Below are positions 1 to 8,818 of a stretch of 64,000 bases of DNA, in pieces; positions within the stretch are counted from its first letter, which is position 1; each line of letters opens with the position of its first letter. The DNA comes from Sinisalibacter lacisalsi (GTDB taxonomy: Bacteria > Pseudomonadota > Alphaproteobacteria > Rhodobacterales > Rhodobacteraceae): the NCBI RefSeq assembly GCF_014640115.1, contig NZ_BMGI01000004.1, forward strand, positions 352,941-416,940, read 5' to 3'. Position numbers and translations under genes: made by a program. The notes under the pieces were generated by a model. The model was not told where the DNA came from and searched no databases. It was given only the letters and a program-made list of their open reading frames with translations.

Positions 1-745
1 CCTTGCGGTTCTCGGCCTCGGCGGCGGCGAGCCGTGCCGCGCGCGTCTTGGCGAAAGTGTCGTAAGGCCCGGAGTAATAGGTGAGCTTGCGGTCTTCGAG
101 GTGCAGGATGCCGGTGACCGCGCGGTTGAGCAGGTCGCGGTCATGGCTGACAATGATGACGGTGTGGGGGTAGCGCACGAGGTAGGCTTCGAGCCAGAGC
201 GCGCCCTCGAGGTCGAGGTAGTTGGTCGGTTCGTCGAGCAGCAGCAGGTCGGGCCGCGAGAACAGCACCGCCGCCAGCGCCACGCGCATCCGCCAGCCGC
301 CGGAAAAATCGGCGCAAGGCCGCGCCTGCGCCTCGGTATCGAACCCGAGCCCGCGCAGGATCGAGGCGGCGCGCGCCTCGGCGGACCAGGCGTCGATATC
401 GCCGAGCCGGGTCTGAATCTCGGCGATGCGGTGGGCATCGGTTGCGTGCTCGGCCTCTGCCATCAGCGCCGCGCGCTCGGTATCGGCGGCGAGCACGGTA
501 TCGAGCAGGGAATCATCCGTGGCCGGGGCTTCCTGCGCCACGCCGCCGATCCGCGCGCCCTTCGGCAGGCTGATCTCGCCGGTTTCCAGCGTCAATTCGC
601 CCCGGATCAGCCGGAACAGCGTGGTCTTGCCCGTGCCGTTGCGCCCGACGAGGCCAACCTTGTGGCCATCGGGGATCACGGCCGAAGCGTGCTCGATCAG
701 CGGCCGGCCCTCGACCGAATAAGAAATGTCGTCCATCCGTAGCAT
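1..745 (-). CDS. ABC-F family ATPase, N-terminal part (partial)
   Basis: The first 248 residues of an ABC-F protein are visible; the C-terminal half lies beyond the left edge. ABC-F proteins are soluble twin-ATPase factors that act on ribosomes and have no membrane domain. Reading from the start at 745 there is a Walker A (GRNGTGKTT), a signature (DFSGGWRMR), a Walker B with the ABC-F form [13 protein letters not shown], and a switch histidine in [10 protein letters not shown]. The chain then enters the charged inter-domain linker ([13 protein letters not shown]). A second in-frame ATG lies three codons downstream. The gene is divergent from ndk. Which subfamily (Uup, EttA or YheS type) cannot be decided from half the protein. 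Confidence 0.93.
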   Translation of the reverse strand, partial: MLRMDDISYSVEGRPLIEHASAVIPDGHKVGLVGRNGTGKTTLFRLIRGELTLETGEISLPKGARIGGVAQEAPATDDSLLDTVLAADTERAALMAEAEHATDAHRIAEIQTRLGDIDAWSAEARAASILRGLGFDTEAQARPCADFSGGWRMRVALAAVLFSRPDLLLLDEPTNYLDLEGALWLEAYLVRYPHTVIIVSHDRDLLNRAVTGILHLEDRKLTYYSGPYDTFAKTRAARLAAAEAENRK

Positions 746-942
746 GGCGCCTCAGTGCCGCAACCGGCGCGGAGCGTCAATCCATCGCTTCGCGGGGCGA
801 GACATGCCACGGCGGCGCGCCACGCCCGCCGCGCGGGCCGGGTCGCGAAAGCCGCCCGAAACCCTTTCCATCCCTCACGCCCCATGCTAGCAGGCGCGCG
901 AGTTTGACCGGGGGCCGCCCCCAACCGAAAAAGAGGACCGAC

Positions 943-1365
943 ATGGCCATTCAACGCACTTTCTCCATCATCAAGCCCGATGCCACCAAGCGCAACCTCA
1001 CCGGCGCGATCAACGCCAAGATCGAGGCCGCCGGCCTGCGCATCATCGCCCAGAAGCGCATCCGCATGACCCGCGAGCAGGCCGAAACCTTCTACGGCGT
1101 GCACCGCGAGCGCCCGTTCTTCGGCGAGCTCGTCGAGTTCATGATCTCCGAGCCGGTGGTGGTGCAGGTGCTCGAGGGCGAGAACGCGATCGCGAAATAC
1201 CGCGAAGTGATGGGCGCGACCGATCCCGACGAGGCCGCCGACGGCACCATCCGCAAGGATTTCGCGCTGTCGAAGGGCGAGAACTCGGTGCATGGCTCCG
1301 ACGCGCCGGAAACCGCGGCGGAAGAAATCGCCTATTTCTTCGCCGGCCTCGACCTGGTCGGCTGA
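943..1365 (+). CDS. ndk: nucleoside diphosphate kinase
   Basis: A 140-aa cytosolic enzyme that transfers the gamma-phosphate of ATP to nucleoside diphosphates through a phospho-histidine. The protein opens with the family start [13 protein letters not shown], and the active-site histidine lies in SVHGSD near residue 117. The full length matches bacterial Ndk (about 140 aa). The open frame extends upstream to 904, but the ATG at 943 is preceded by a purine-rich ribosome site (AGAGGA) and fits the family N-terminus. The gene is followed at once by a hairpin terminator, so it is probably monocistronic. Confidence 0.97.
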   Translation: MAIQRTFSIIKPDATKRNLTGAINAKIEAAGLRIIAQKRIRMTREQAETFYGVHRERPFFGELVEFMISEPVVVQVLEGENAIAKYREVMGATDPDEAADGTIRKDFALSKGENSVHGSDAPETAAEEIAYFFAGLDLVG

Positions 1366-1397
1366 CCCGCCGCGCCCAAGACGCGAGAACGCCAAAG

Positions 1398-1421
1398 GCC
1401 GCCCCTCGGGGCGGCTTTTTT
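1398..1421 (+). terminator. rho-independent terminator of ndk
   Basis: GCCGCCCC and GGGGCGGC pair around a very short loop and are followed by six T residues. The T tract touches the last codon of the convergent esterase gene, so the hairpin lies between the two genes' 3' ends. Confidence 0.85.
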
Positions 1422-2335
1422 CATGGGAACCGCGAGAAAAAGCTCCAGGCGGCTGAGGCGCCGTCGATCTCGCGCGTCGTCTTGCCGATCACCTGCGAGA
1501 ACGGCAGGAGCGGTCCGCCGAGCGGCCAGCGGTGTCCCATGCCCTCGACATTGTAGCCCTCGACCGCGCCAACCGCGCAATCATACCAGGCCTGCCGCGT
1601 CACCACCGTGCCGTCGTCGACGGCGTCCCAGCTGCGCGTCTCGCCAGGGCCTTCGCAGCCCTTGATCAGGCGGAAGAACTCCACGCTGCGGTCGTGCCCC
1701 ATCAGGTCCATCGTCGCGCCGGGGCCGGAGACGATCGCGCCGCCCTCGATCGGCACGACCCAATCCTCGCTGCCGTGGATCAGCAACACCCCGTCCGGCG
1801 GGTGGCGGGCGCAATCCTCGGCCAGCCCTTCGGGCAGCGCCATCGCCACCGATCCGACCGCTCGGATCAGCCCGGGGTTCTTGCAGGCGAGCGCGAAGCT
1901 CATGATGCCGCCTTGCGAAAACCCGGCGGCGAATATCCGGTCGGGGTCGATCTCGACCCGCGCGCGCACGGTTTCGATCACCCGTTCGAGAAAGGCGATG
2001 TCATCGCGCCGCGGGATGATCCGCTCTGCCCCGATGCCTTCGCCGAGGTTCCAGACCCGGGTGAAGGCGGAGGGGTAGGCGACGACGACGCCATAGGTCT
2101 TGGCGATGGCGTCGAACCGGTCGCGGGTGACACGTTTGCGCATGGAGGTGCCGGTTTCGAGCAGGCCGTGCAGGGCGAGAATCATCGGCGCGGGGCCGTC
2201 GAGCCCCTCGGGGATGGTCAACTCGAAGCTGCGCGGCAGCCCCTCCATCTCGAAGTCGATCTCGATCGTCTCGGCGCGCAGGGGGGCGGCGAGGAACAGG
2301 GCAATCAGGAAGGGAAAAAGGCGCATGGGGCTCAT
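1421..2335 (-). CDS. exported alpha/beta hydrolase, PHB depolymerase/feruloyl esterase-like (LpqC type)
   Basis: About 304 aa from the ATG at 2335, or 301 from the ATG at 2326; the longer frame to 2383 lacks a good start. A signal peptide (RLFPFLIALFLAAPLRA) precedes an alpha/beta hydrolase domain. The nucleophile elbow is GFSQGG near residue 145, the acid is probably in HGSEDWVVP, and the histidine in GMGHRWP. These motifs are typical of polyhydroxybutyrate depolymerase/LpqC-type esterases, which cleave ester bonds in polymers or acylated substrates in the periplasm or outside the cell. Substrate cannot be told from sequence. Convergent with ndk, with the stop codon inside the terminator T run. 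Confidence 0.82.
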   Translation of the reverse strand: MSPMRLFPFLIALFLAAPLRAETIEIDFEMEGLPRSFELTIPEGLDGPAPMILALHGLLETGTSMRKRVTRDRFDAIAKTYGVVVAYPSAFTRVWNLGEGIGAERIIPRRDDIAFLERVIETVRARVEIDPDRIFAAGFSQGGIMSFALACKNPGLIRAVGSVAMALPEGLAEDCARHPPDGVLLIHGSEDWVVPIEGGAIVSGPGATMDLMGHDRSVEFFRLIKGCEGPGETRSWDAVDDGTVVTRQAWYDCAVGAVEGYNVEGMGHRWPLGGPLLPFSQVIGKTTREIDGASAAWSFFSRFP

Positions 2336-2450
2336 CTGCGGGGATACCCGGGACAAGCTATGAACCGGAACAGGGCGGGTCAACCCGCCCGCCGCGCGAT
2401 TGTCTTGACCGATGGGCGGGAGACCGCCGAAGCGGACTCCGCGATGCGGC

Positions 2451-2603
2451 TCAGATCATCGCCCAGTCGGTATAGACCGGCTTGAGCACCGGCACCGGGG
2501 CTGGCTTGCGCCGCGGCGTGGGTTTTGCCGCCTCGGTGCGCGTTGCGCGGGCGGGCCGGTCACCGGGGTCCGGTTCTGGTTTGGGGGGCGTCTTGGATGC
2601 CAT
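2451..2603 (-). CDS. small proline- and lysine-rich protein, 50 aa
   Basis: A short frame starting at 2603 with a clear ribosome site (AGGAG, seven bases before ATG) and good codon use. The protein is basic and proline-rich (KPEPDPGDRPARA, KPTPRRKPAPVPVLKP) and ends with VYTDWAMI. It has no membrane segment and is probably disordered. It is transcribed in the same direction as the esterase, about 115 bases upstream of it. No function is recognised. Confidence 0.55.
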   Translation of the reverse strand: MASKTPPKPEPDPGDRPARATRTEAAKPTPRRKPAPVPVLKPVYTDWAMI

Positions 2604-2793
2604 TTGCCTGCTCCTGACCGGGTGCGCCACGCGGCCAACCCGATCCTGTCCTGCCTTGCCCCCTCTTGATCGGGGGGTAATCGGAAAAGGATCGCGGCTG
2701 AATTTGCGCTGAGCATGTCGAGAATGTGGCGAAAAGATGGCGCGGGCCGGGAAACGGGGCTTTTGGGTGCTGATCGCCGCCCGGGCGCCGCGC

Positions 2794-4056
2794 TCACTCG
2801 ATCAGGATCGCGCGAAAATCGTTGACGTTGGTCAGCGTCGGACCGGTGATGACCTGGTCTCCGAGCGCCTCGAAAAAGCCGTGGCCGTCGTTGTCGTCGA
2901 GGCTGGCGCGGGGCGATAGCCCACGGGCGCGGGCGCGCGCGAGCGTGTCCGGGCCGATCACCGCGCCGGCCACCTCCTCGGCGCCGTCGACGCCGTCGGT
3001 ATCGCCCGCGATCGCGTGCACACCGGCCTGCCCGTCGAGCGCGAGGGCCAGCGCCAGCAGGAACTCGACGTTGCGCCCGCCGCGCCCCTTGCCGCGCAGC
3101 GTGACGGTGGTTTCGCCGCCCGAGAGCAGCACACAGGGGCGTGCGAAGGGCTGGCCGCGCGTGGCGACCTGGCGGCTGATGCCGGCCATCACCAACCCCA
3201 TGTCGCGGGCCTCGCCCTCCAGCGCGTCACCGAGGATATGCGGCGCGATCCCTGCCGCGCGGGCAACTCCGGCGGCGGCTTCGAGCGCGGCCTGCGGGGT
3301 GGCGACGAGGTGGGTCTCGGTGCGCGCCAGCCGGGGATCGCCGGGCTTGACGCTCTCGGTTTCGCCCGCCTCCAGCGCCCGGGCCAGCGCCGGCGACAGC
3401 GCGATGCCGTGGCGGTCGATCACCGCGCGCGCGTCGGCGCAGGTGGTCGGATCGGCCACCGTCGGCCCCGAGGCGATATCGGTGGGGTCGTCGCCCGGCA
3501 CGTCGGAGATCAGCAGCGTGACCACCCGCGCCGGGTGGCAGGCCGCCGCGAGCCGCCCGCCCTTGATCGCCGAGAGGTGACGCCGCACCCGGTTGATCTC
3601 GCCGATGGTGGCGCCGCTGGCGAGCAGCGCGCGGTTGATCGCGGTCTTTTCCTCGAAGGATACCCCTTCGGCGGGCAGGGCGAGCAGCGCCGAGCCGCCG
3701 CCGGAGATCAGGCAGAGCGCGGTGTCGGCCGGGCCGAGGCTCCGGGCCAGGTCGAGAATGCGGCGCGCCGCCTCGCGCCCGGCGGCATCGGGCACCGGGT
3801 GCGCCGCCTCGACGATCTCGACCCCCTCGCAGGGCACCGCGTGGCCGTAGCGGGTGACGACGAGGCCCTCGAGCGGGCGCCGGTAATGCAGCTCCGCCGC
3901 CCGGGCCATGGCCGCCGAGGCCTTGCCGGCGCCGATCACCACCAGGCGGCCTTCGTCGGGCAGCGGCGGGAGGAAGGCGGGCAGGCAGGTTTCGGGCCGG
4001 GCAGATGAGATCGCCGCCTCGAACATCCGGCGCAAGAGGGCGTCGGGCGCGCTCAT
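2794..4056 (-). CDS. glycerate 2-kinase (GckA/TtuD, MOFRL family)
   Basis: A 420-aa cytosolic protein with the DUF4147-MOFRL architecture. These enzymes phosphorylate D-glycerate to 2-phosphoglycerate, feeding the serine/glyoxylate and tartronate pathways; older annotations call them hydroxypyruvate reductases. The conserved lysine region is VIGAGKASAAMA (residues about 40-51), followed by LISGGGSALL, INRVRRHLSAIKGGRLA, LISDVPGDDPTDIASGPT, and the MOFRL part with LLSGGETTVT and AGDTDGVDG. Length is normal. It stands alone on the minus strand. Confidence 0.9.
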   Translation of the reverse strand: MSAPDALLRRMFEAAISSARPETCLPAFLPPLPDEGRLVVIGAGKASAAMARAAELHYRRPLEGLVVTRYGHAVPCEGVEIVEAAHPVPDAAGREAARRILDLARSLGPADTALCLISGGGSALLALPAEGVSFEEKTAINRALLASGATIGEINRVRRHLSAIKGGRLAAACHPARVVTLLISDVPGDDPTDIASGPTVADPTTCADARAVIDRHGIALSPALARALEAGETESVKPGDPRLARTETHLVATPQAALEAAAGVARAAGIAPHILGDALEGEARDMGLVMAGISRQVATRGQPFARPCVLLSGGETTVTLRGKGRGGRNVEFLLALALALDGQAGVHAIAGDTDGVDGAEEVAGAVIGPDTLARARARGLSPRASLDDNDGHGFFEALGDQVITGPTLTNVNDFRAILIE

Positions 4057-4208
4057 CGGCCGAGGCTGCCAAAGCCGCAGGGCATGGCCGGCGGGGCGAC
4101 GATGCCGGGGGATGTGGAGGCGGGCGGGGTCATGTTGCGGTGATTATACCGTCCGGATGCGGGCCGGTCACGCCATACCGGCGCGTCGCGTCGTTTACCG
4201 CGTCCGCC

Positions 4209-4237
4209 GCTGGGGCCGGCGAAACGCCGGCCCCAGC
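4209..4237. terminator. 13-bp perfect hairpin between convergent-side gene ends
   Basis: GCTGGGGCCGGCG and its exact complement are separated by AAA. It lies 11 bases beyond the stop of the minus-strand gene at 4248 and about 150 bases upstream of the glycerate kinase start. No U tract follows on either strand, so it may be a rho-aided end or an mRNA-stabilising hairpin. Confidence 0.55.
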
Positions 4238-4247
4238 AGTCATCGGG

Positions 4248-4841
4248 TCATGCGGGTGTTTGTCCGGGGTAACACCTTTCATCTTCTTCGCAGGGTGGTG
4301 TAAGCTTTGGGGGCAAATCTTGCGGGGGGCATTTGTCGCCCTCACACTCGGGCTCACTTTCGCCTCTTTTCGCAACACCGCCCGGCGCGACGCGCGGCCA
4401 GGTTCCGCAGCTGTCGTAGACCTCGGGCACCCGGTCGGTCATCAGCTGCGCCACGTCGGGGCAGATGCCCGACAGGGTCTCGGCGAGCGGCTCGAAGAAG
4501 AGCTGGCGATGGCCGAGTTCACAAAGCATCTCGTCGGACGGGCTTGTGTTGCCCGCGGCGGCGGCCGTCCAGTCGATGTTGCACAGTTGCTCGGGGCAGG
4601 ACTTGGCCATCTCGATCGTGGCCTGGGTGAGGAGGTCCTGGTCTTTCAAGGCTGCCAGGAGCGACGGCGTTGCCGGCCCGCTCCAATCCCAGCTGCAGAT
4701 ATCGCCGGGCATGTTGAAGACGATCGGCTCTTCGGCTGTCTGCGCCGACAGGGCACCCCCCGACGCGAACAGCGCCGCGGCGGCGAGCGTGGAGATCTTC
4801 AATCCCGATGACCTCCACATATGGGTGACAAGCTCTTTCAT
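4248..4841 (-). CDS. exported cysteine-containing protein of unknown function, 197 aa
   Basis: Not recognised. A strong ribosome site (AGGAGG, nine bases before ATG) fixes the start. A signal peptide (ISTLAAAALFASGGALSA) is followed by a globular part with paired cysteines (DICSWDW, SCPEQLCNIDW, LCELG, GICPD, YDSCG) and a cysteine/proline-rich tail (PECEGDKCPPQDLPPKL, CEEDERCYPGQ). An even set of cysteines in an exported protein suggests disulfides. The gene is divergent from the LysR gene across more than 600 bases. Confidence 0.65.
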   Translation of the reverse strand: MKELVTHMWRSSGLKISTLAAAALFASGGALSAQTAEEPIVFNMPGDICSWDWSGPATPSLLAALKDQDLLTQATIEMAKSCPEQLCNIDWTAAAAGNTSPSDEMLCELGHRQLFFEPLAETLSGICPDVAQLMTDRVPEVYDSCGTWPRVAPGGVAKRGESEPECEGDKCPPQDLPPKLTPPCEEDERCYPGQTPA

Positions 4842-5468
4842 CTATCCATCCTCCTAATTGCTAAAAAATTCGCGCCTGCGGGCAGGTCACGAATTGCCGC
4901 CATTATGCGCTTTCCACGCCTCGGAGTCATGATCTGAGTCACGAAAACCGCCATGAAACCGGGATTTTTTCGGGGGCTCGGCGGAGGAAGCGGCACGCGG
5001 GATTGGCGTTGAACCCGGTTCGGACCGGCCAGATCGGCGCGCCGGAGGGGGCGAGCAAAGGCCGGGCAGGGGCGCGGTCAGGGCGGTGAAACGGGGGCTG
5101 CGGGCCGGGGTTCCAGGCGAGGCTGTCGAGGCATTGGCAAACCGGACGCGGCGTCGAGACGGTGCGCGCGCCGGTTCTTCGCTTGAAACGCCGCGAATCT
5201 GCGGATACTCAATGATCGGTCATGCGGAATGACCGAAGCGCGCGGCTCCCAACTCCAACAAGAGCGTCAGATTCACGACGAGTTCCCCCGGGGCCAACTG
5301 CCGAACCCGCGTGATCTGGTCCCGAGCAGTGGTGTTTCGAGTTTTCCTGTCGGCTTCGAGGGGCCGGGGGCGTGAGTGATCGAAGCGCGCTCCGGGTTGC
5401 GTATGGTCTCTGATGCCGCAGGCCCGGCGCAGGGCGAGTTCGTCCGCCAACGTGACGTGAGGGAGCAA
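4842..5468. other. 627-bp gene-free stretch
   Basis: No convincing reading frame on either strand. It should hold the promoter of the gene ending at 4248, the promoter of the LysR gene, and a 21-bp palindrome at 5216-5236 described separately. The left third is less GC-rich than its surroundings (around 4855-4970); the rest is featureless. Confidence 0.5.
5216..5236. promoter_or_regulatory. palindrome upstream of LysR gene, possible operator
   Basis: TCGGTCAT and ATGACCGA are exact inverted copies separated by five bases, about 230 bases before the LysR start. The spacing and symmetry would suit a dimeric regulator; no T tract follows, so a terminator is less likely. No factor can be assigned. 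Confidence 0.35.
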
Positions 5469-6461
5469 ATGAAAGTCTCACTACGGCAACTGGAGATCTT
5501 GCAGGCCATCGCGGTTGCCGGCTCGATCAGCCGCGCGACGCGGCGCCTTGGCATGTCGCAGCCGAGCATCTCGCAGCAACTGGCGAAAATGGAAGAGGTT
5601 CTGGGCGCGCAGCTCTTCGTGCGCGGGCGCAATCCGCGCACCGAGCTTACCCCGGCGGGAGAGTTCTGGGCCGACGCGGCCTCGCGTATCCTGACCTCCG
5701 TCGACGCCGCCGAGACCCTGCACCAGGATCTGTTCGACGAGCGGGGGCTCAATCTGAGCTTCGGCACGACGCCGTCGCTCACCGGGCGCTTTACCGAGCT
5801 CGTGGCCAGGATCGCGGTGTCGATCCGCCCGTTCTCGCGGTTCGACCTGGTCTGGGCGATCAATTCTTACGAGCTGATCGAGCTTCTGATGACGCACCGG
5901 ATCAACGTGGCGGTGCTGAGTTCGGAAAGCGTCGCGGCGCATCGCTCCTCGCTGAACCTGCTGCCGCTCTACGAAGACAAGATCGTCTGGGCGGTGCCCG
6001 ATTCCATTCCGGAGGAGATGATCCGGGACTGCCTCGCCGAGGGCAGCGCGCCGAACCAGTGCGAAAGCCTGCAGCGCTACGCGGATCTGGACGGGATCGC
6101 GCCGTGGTTCGGCAAGACGCGCAACTGGTATCGCGGCGTTCTGCCGTTCGCCCAACCCTATTTCGGCTGCATGACGCATGAAAGCGCGGTGCAGATCGTC
6201 GCCGCCGGGCTGGCGACCTGCCACACGCCGATTTCGCTGATCCCCAACCTTTCGGCCAGCGTGCGCGAGCGGGTCCGGTTCTACGAGGTGGAGGAAAGCG
6301 CGCGGGAAGTGATGCTGGCGATGCCCAAGCACCTGGCCAGCGTGCGGCCGTTCTCGGATTTCGCCGAGCAACTGGCGACTTCGGTCCGCAAGGAATACAG
6401 TTCCCCCGATCTGGAGATCCGCCCGCTGCCACTGCCCGATGGGGCAAGGGCCGGGTTGTGA
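5469..6461 (+). CDS. LysR-family transcriptional regulator
   Basis: A 330-aa DNA-binding regulator. The N-terminal helix-turn-helix is clear (LRQLEILQAIAVAGSISRAT, then MSQPSISQQLAKMEEVLGAQLF, residues 4-55) and is followed by a type-2 periplasmic-binding effector domain (residues about 90-300). The start at 5469 has a GAGGGAG ribosome site and gives a normal LTTR N-terminus; the open frame from 5376 adds an unrelated 31 residues. No obvious target operon is divergent in the usual close arrangement, so the effector and target are unknown. Confidence 0.93.
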   Translation: MKVSLRQLEILQAIAVAGSISRATRRLGMSQPSISQQLAKMEEVLGAQLFVRGRNPRTELTPAGEFWADAASRILTSVDAAETLHQDLFDERGLNLSFGTTPSLTGRFTELVARIAVSIRPFSRFDLVWAINSYELIELLMTHRINVAVLSSESVAAHRSSLNLLPLYEDKIVWAVPDSIPEEMIRDCLAEGSAPNQCESLQRYADLDGIAPWFGKTRNWYRGVLPFAQPYFGCMTHESAVQIVAAGLATCHTPISLIPNLSASVRERVRFYEVEESAREVMLAMPKHLASVRPFSDFAEQLATSVRKEYSSPDLEIRPLPLPDGARAGL

Positions 6462-6492
6462 GCCTTTGCGGGCGGGGCCGGCGCCGGCCTCG

Positions 6493-6753
6493 TCACTCGG
6501 CGGCGCGGGCGGTCCACGGCGAGAGGCATTGCATCACGTCGCGGCCGGTGCTGCGTGCGAGCACGAGTTGCAACCCGTCTTCATGCTGCCGCGCCTCGTA
6601 ACTGGCCGAGTAGCCGCGATCGAATTCGTCCCACAGGGCGGCTTCGCAGGCTGCGCGCGTCGGGAAGCTCTGCAGGACCGTGCCATGCCCGACGGATACG
6701 GTGCCATCGGCCAGCACCGTCACCGCGATTATGAACCAATGCGCGAGTTCCAT
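6493..6753 (-). CDS. small conserved-looking hypothetical protein, 86 aa
   Basis: Start chosen at 6753 (MELAHWF) because AAAGGGG lies about nine bases upstream; the frame to 6789 lacks a site. The protein has one hydrophobic stretch at the N-terminus (WFIIAVTVLA) and a small alpha/beta part with a cysteine in RAACEAALWDEF. Function not recognised. It lies 66 bases downstream of the exported pentapeptide-repeat gene on the same strand and may share its transcript. Confidence 0.55.
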   Translation of the reverse strand: MELAHWFIIAVTVLADGTVSVGHGTVLQSFPTRAACEAALWDEFDRGYSASYEARQHEDGLQLVLARSTGRDVMQCLSPWTARAAE

Positions 6754-6819
6754 CTGTTTCGGCCCCTTTCCCGGGCGACAGGGCGACAAGGCGGAAAACG
6801 CGGCGCCGAAACGCCGGCC

Positions 6820-7227
6820 TCAGCAGCCGTCGTCGTTCTCCGTGCCGTCGGGCATGATCGTGTCGCAGAACGTGACGCCGGCAAGTTTTGCCCCGTCGAT
6901 GTCGGCCCCGGTCAGGTCGGCCCCGATGAGGCTGGCCCAGGACAGATCCGCCCCGCTCAGATCGGCGTTGCGCATCCGCGCGCCTTCGAGGTTCGCGCCG
7001 TAGAGATTGGCGCTCGAGAGGTCGGCCTCGTTCATCACCGCGTCGACGAGGTTGGCGGCGCCGCCCAGTTCGGCGCCGTAGAGGTTGGCCCAGCGCAGAT
7101 CGGCGTCGCTCAGGTCGCATCCCTCGCAGGTCTTGGTGTCTTTCAACTGCGCCAGCGCGGCTTCGTCCCAGGCAAGGGTTGCGGCCGGCAGACAGGTGAT
7201 TACGATAGCGGCTATTATCCTGATCAT
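6820..7227 (-). CDS. exported pentapeptide-repeat protein, 135 aa
   Basis: A ribosome site GGAGG precedes the ATG at 7227. A signal peptide (IIAAIVITCLPAATLA) is followed by KTCEGCDL and then about 13 A(D/N)LXX-type pentapeptides (DLSDADLRWANLYGAEL, ANLYGANLEGARMRNADL, GADLTGADIDGAKL), which fold as a right-handed quadrilateral beta helix. It ends VTFCDTIMPDGT and a final cysteine, forming a likely capping disulfide with the N-terminal CxxC. The gene at 11972-12526 encodes a longer paralogue with the same ends. Role unknown; position suggests a link with the NosR/ApbE locus. Confidence 0.85.
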   Translation of the reverse strand: MIRIIAAIVITCLPAATLAWDEAALAQLKDTKTCEGCDLSDADLRWANLYGAELGGAANLVDAVMNEADLSSANLYGANLEGARMRNADLSGADLSWASLIGADLTGADIDGAKLAGVTFCDTIMPDGTENDDGC

Positions 7228-7425
7228 CGAAGACCTCCGTTTCCGTGCAAGGCCCATCAGGGGTAACATGCGTGAACATCGTTTGAACAGGGAAATGGAT
7301 TTCGAAATGGCGGAGCGAGCATCGGTGCCGGTCAACAGAACACCCCCCTGTCGCGTTGCTCTCGGTGGAGCCTCGATCTGCCGCGACGCTGGTTTACCGC
7401 ACCTCGACCGAATTGCGTCGTCACG

Positions 7426-8796
7426 ATGAAGCGCTTGCGGATCGCCCTTGTTCTGGCCGGTGCGCTGGGCTGGACGCATCCAACCACGGCCGCCGACCTG
7501 CCCGCCTGCGCGCCGCCGACGAGCGCCTGCCTGCTGCAGGAGGCGGGCACGGCGGCCGAGGGGCTCGATCGCCAGCTGGAGCGCGACGAGGCCCGCTTCG
7601 AGATCGCCGCCGCGATGGCCCGGCTCGGATTGCTGGACGCCGCGTCGCAGGAGGCCGCCGGGATCGAGAACGCCTCGATCCGGGCCGGCGCCATGGGGGA
7701 GATCGTGCGCGGGGCCGCCCGGCAGGGCGATTTTGCCTTCGCCTATGATGTGGCGGTCGCGATCGCCGACGCCCGCAACCGATCGGCCAAGGTGCAGGCG
7801 CTCGAGGCGCTTGCGATCGCGCAGGCGGCGGCGGGCGATATCGACGGCGCCTTCGCCACCGTTATCGCGATCGACAATCCCTATCGGCGGTCGCAGGCGC
7901 AGGCGGAAATCGCCGCATCGGTGGCGCGCTCCGGCGATATTCCCGCCGCGATCAGGGCGGCGAGCCGGATCGCGATGGATTACTGGTTCACCGACGATCA
8001 GCAGCAAGGCAAGATCGCGAGCGGCCTGGTGGCGCGGACCGATGAATTCGACCAGTTCTGGTTTCACGAGGCGCTGGTGACCATCGCCGGGATCCAGGCG
8101 AGCGCCGGCGATATCGTCGCCGCGCTGCAGACGGCGCAGGCGATCCCCGATCTCGGCGGGCGGTCGCGGGCGATGGGGCGGATCGCGGCGGAGCAGGCGG
8201 GGCAGGGCGATATTGCCGCCGCGCGCGAAACCGCGCGCCGCATCGCGGCGGCCTACGGCGACCGTGACGCGATGGTGGCGATCGCCGACGGCATGGCGGC
8301 GCAGGGCGATTTTGCCGCGGCGCTCGATCTCGCGCGCCGGATCCAGGCCGCCTACGGCGAAGGCGCGGCGCTGGTCGCAGTGGCGACGCGGCAGGCAAGG
8401 GCAGGGGCGTTCAAGGCCAGCCTCGCCACCGCCGCCGAGATCGACGATGTCGACGACCTGATCCACGCCCGCGCCGCGATCGCGCAGGAATTGGCCCGTG
8501 CGGGCGAGGAGGCGGCTGCCCTCGACGTGGTGGCGCAGATCCCGGATCGACGGCTGCGGTTCGACACGGTGCAGGCGATCACCGAGGTGCTCGCCACGTC
8601 GGGCGAGGTCGCCCGCGCCATCGACCTGGCCGAGACCTTCGCAAGCCGGGGCGACCTGGCCGAACTGGTTGCCGAAGTGGCGCTGGCCCAAGCCCGCGCG
8701 GGCGATCTCGACGGCGCCGTGGCGACGGCGCGCAGCGTGGATGACGGCATGTTCCGCGCCATCGCGCTGGCCGGTATCGCCGCGCTGATCCCCTGA
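7426..8796 (+). CDS. exported alpha-helical (TPR-like) repeat protein, 456 aa
   Basis: A signal peptide (ALVLAGALGWTHPTTA) precedes about ten helix-turn-helix repeats of roughly 33-36 residues, each with the pattern A..QA..GDI..AL..A..I.D...R..AM..IA (for example QASAGDIVAALQTAQAIPD, EQAGQGDIAAARETARRI, GMAAQGDFAAALDLARRI). Such solenoids are protein-binding scaffolds. The two cysteines lie right after the signal (PACAPPTSACLL), possibly one disulfide. It is divergent from the pentapeptide-repeat gene and convergent with apbE. No enzyme motif is present, and the partner is unknown. Confidence 0.7.
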   Translation: MKRLRIALVLAGALGWTHPTTAADLPACAPPTSACLLQEAGTAAEGLDRQLERDEARFEIAAAMARLGLLDAASQEAAGIENASIRAGAMGEIVRGAARQGDFAFAYDVAVAIADARNRSAKVQALEALAIAQAAAGDIDGAFATVIAIDNPYRRSQAQAEIAASVARSGDIPAAIRAASRIAMDYWFTDDQQQGKIASGLVARTDEFDQFWFHEALVTIAGIQASAGDIVAALQTAQAIPDLGGRSRAMGRIAAEQAGQGDIAAARETARRIAAAYGDRDAMVAIADGMAAQGDFAAALDLARRIQAAYGEGAALVAVATRQARAGAFKASLATAAEIDDVDDLIHARAAIAQELARAGEEAAALDVVAQIPDRRLRFDTVQAITEVLATSGEVARAIDLAETFASRGDLAELVAEVALAQARAGDLDGAVATARSVDDGMFRAIALAGIAALIP

Positions 8797-8818
8797 TCTG
8801 GCGCTCACTTTCCCGCCG

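Noticed and set aside
6820..8808. 662-codon minus-strand frame ending in the pentapeptide-repeat protein
   Set aside because: Only its last 135 codons are real; the upstream part is antisense to the helical-repeat gene, and a signal peptide with ribosome site marks the true start at 7227.
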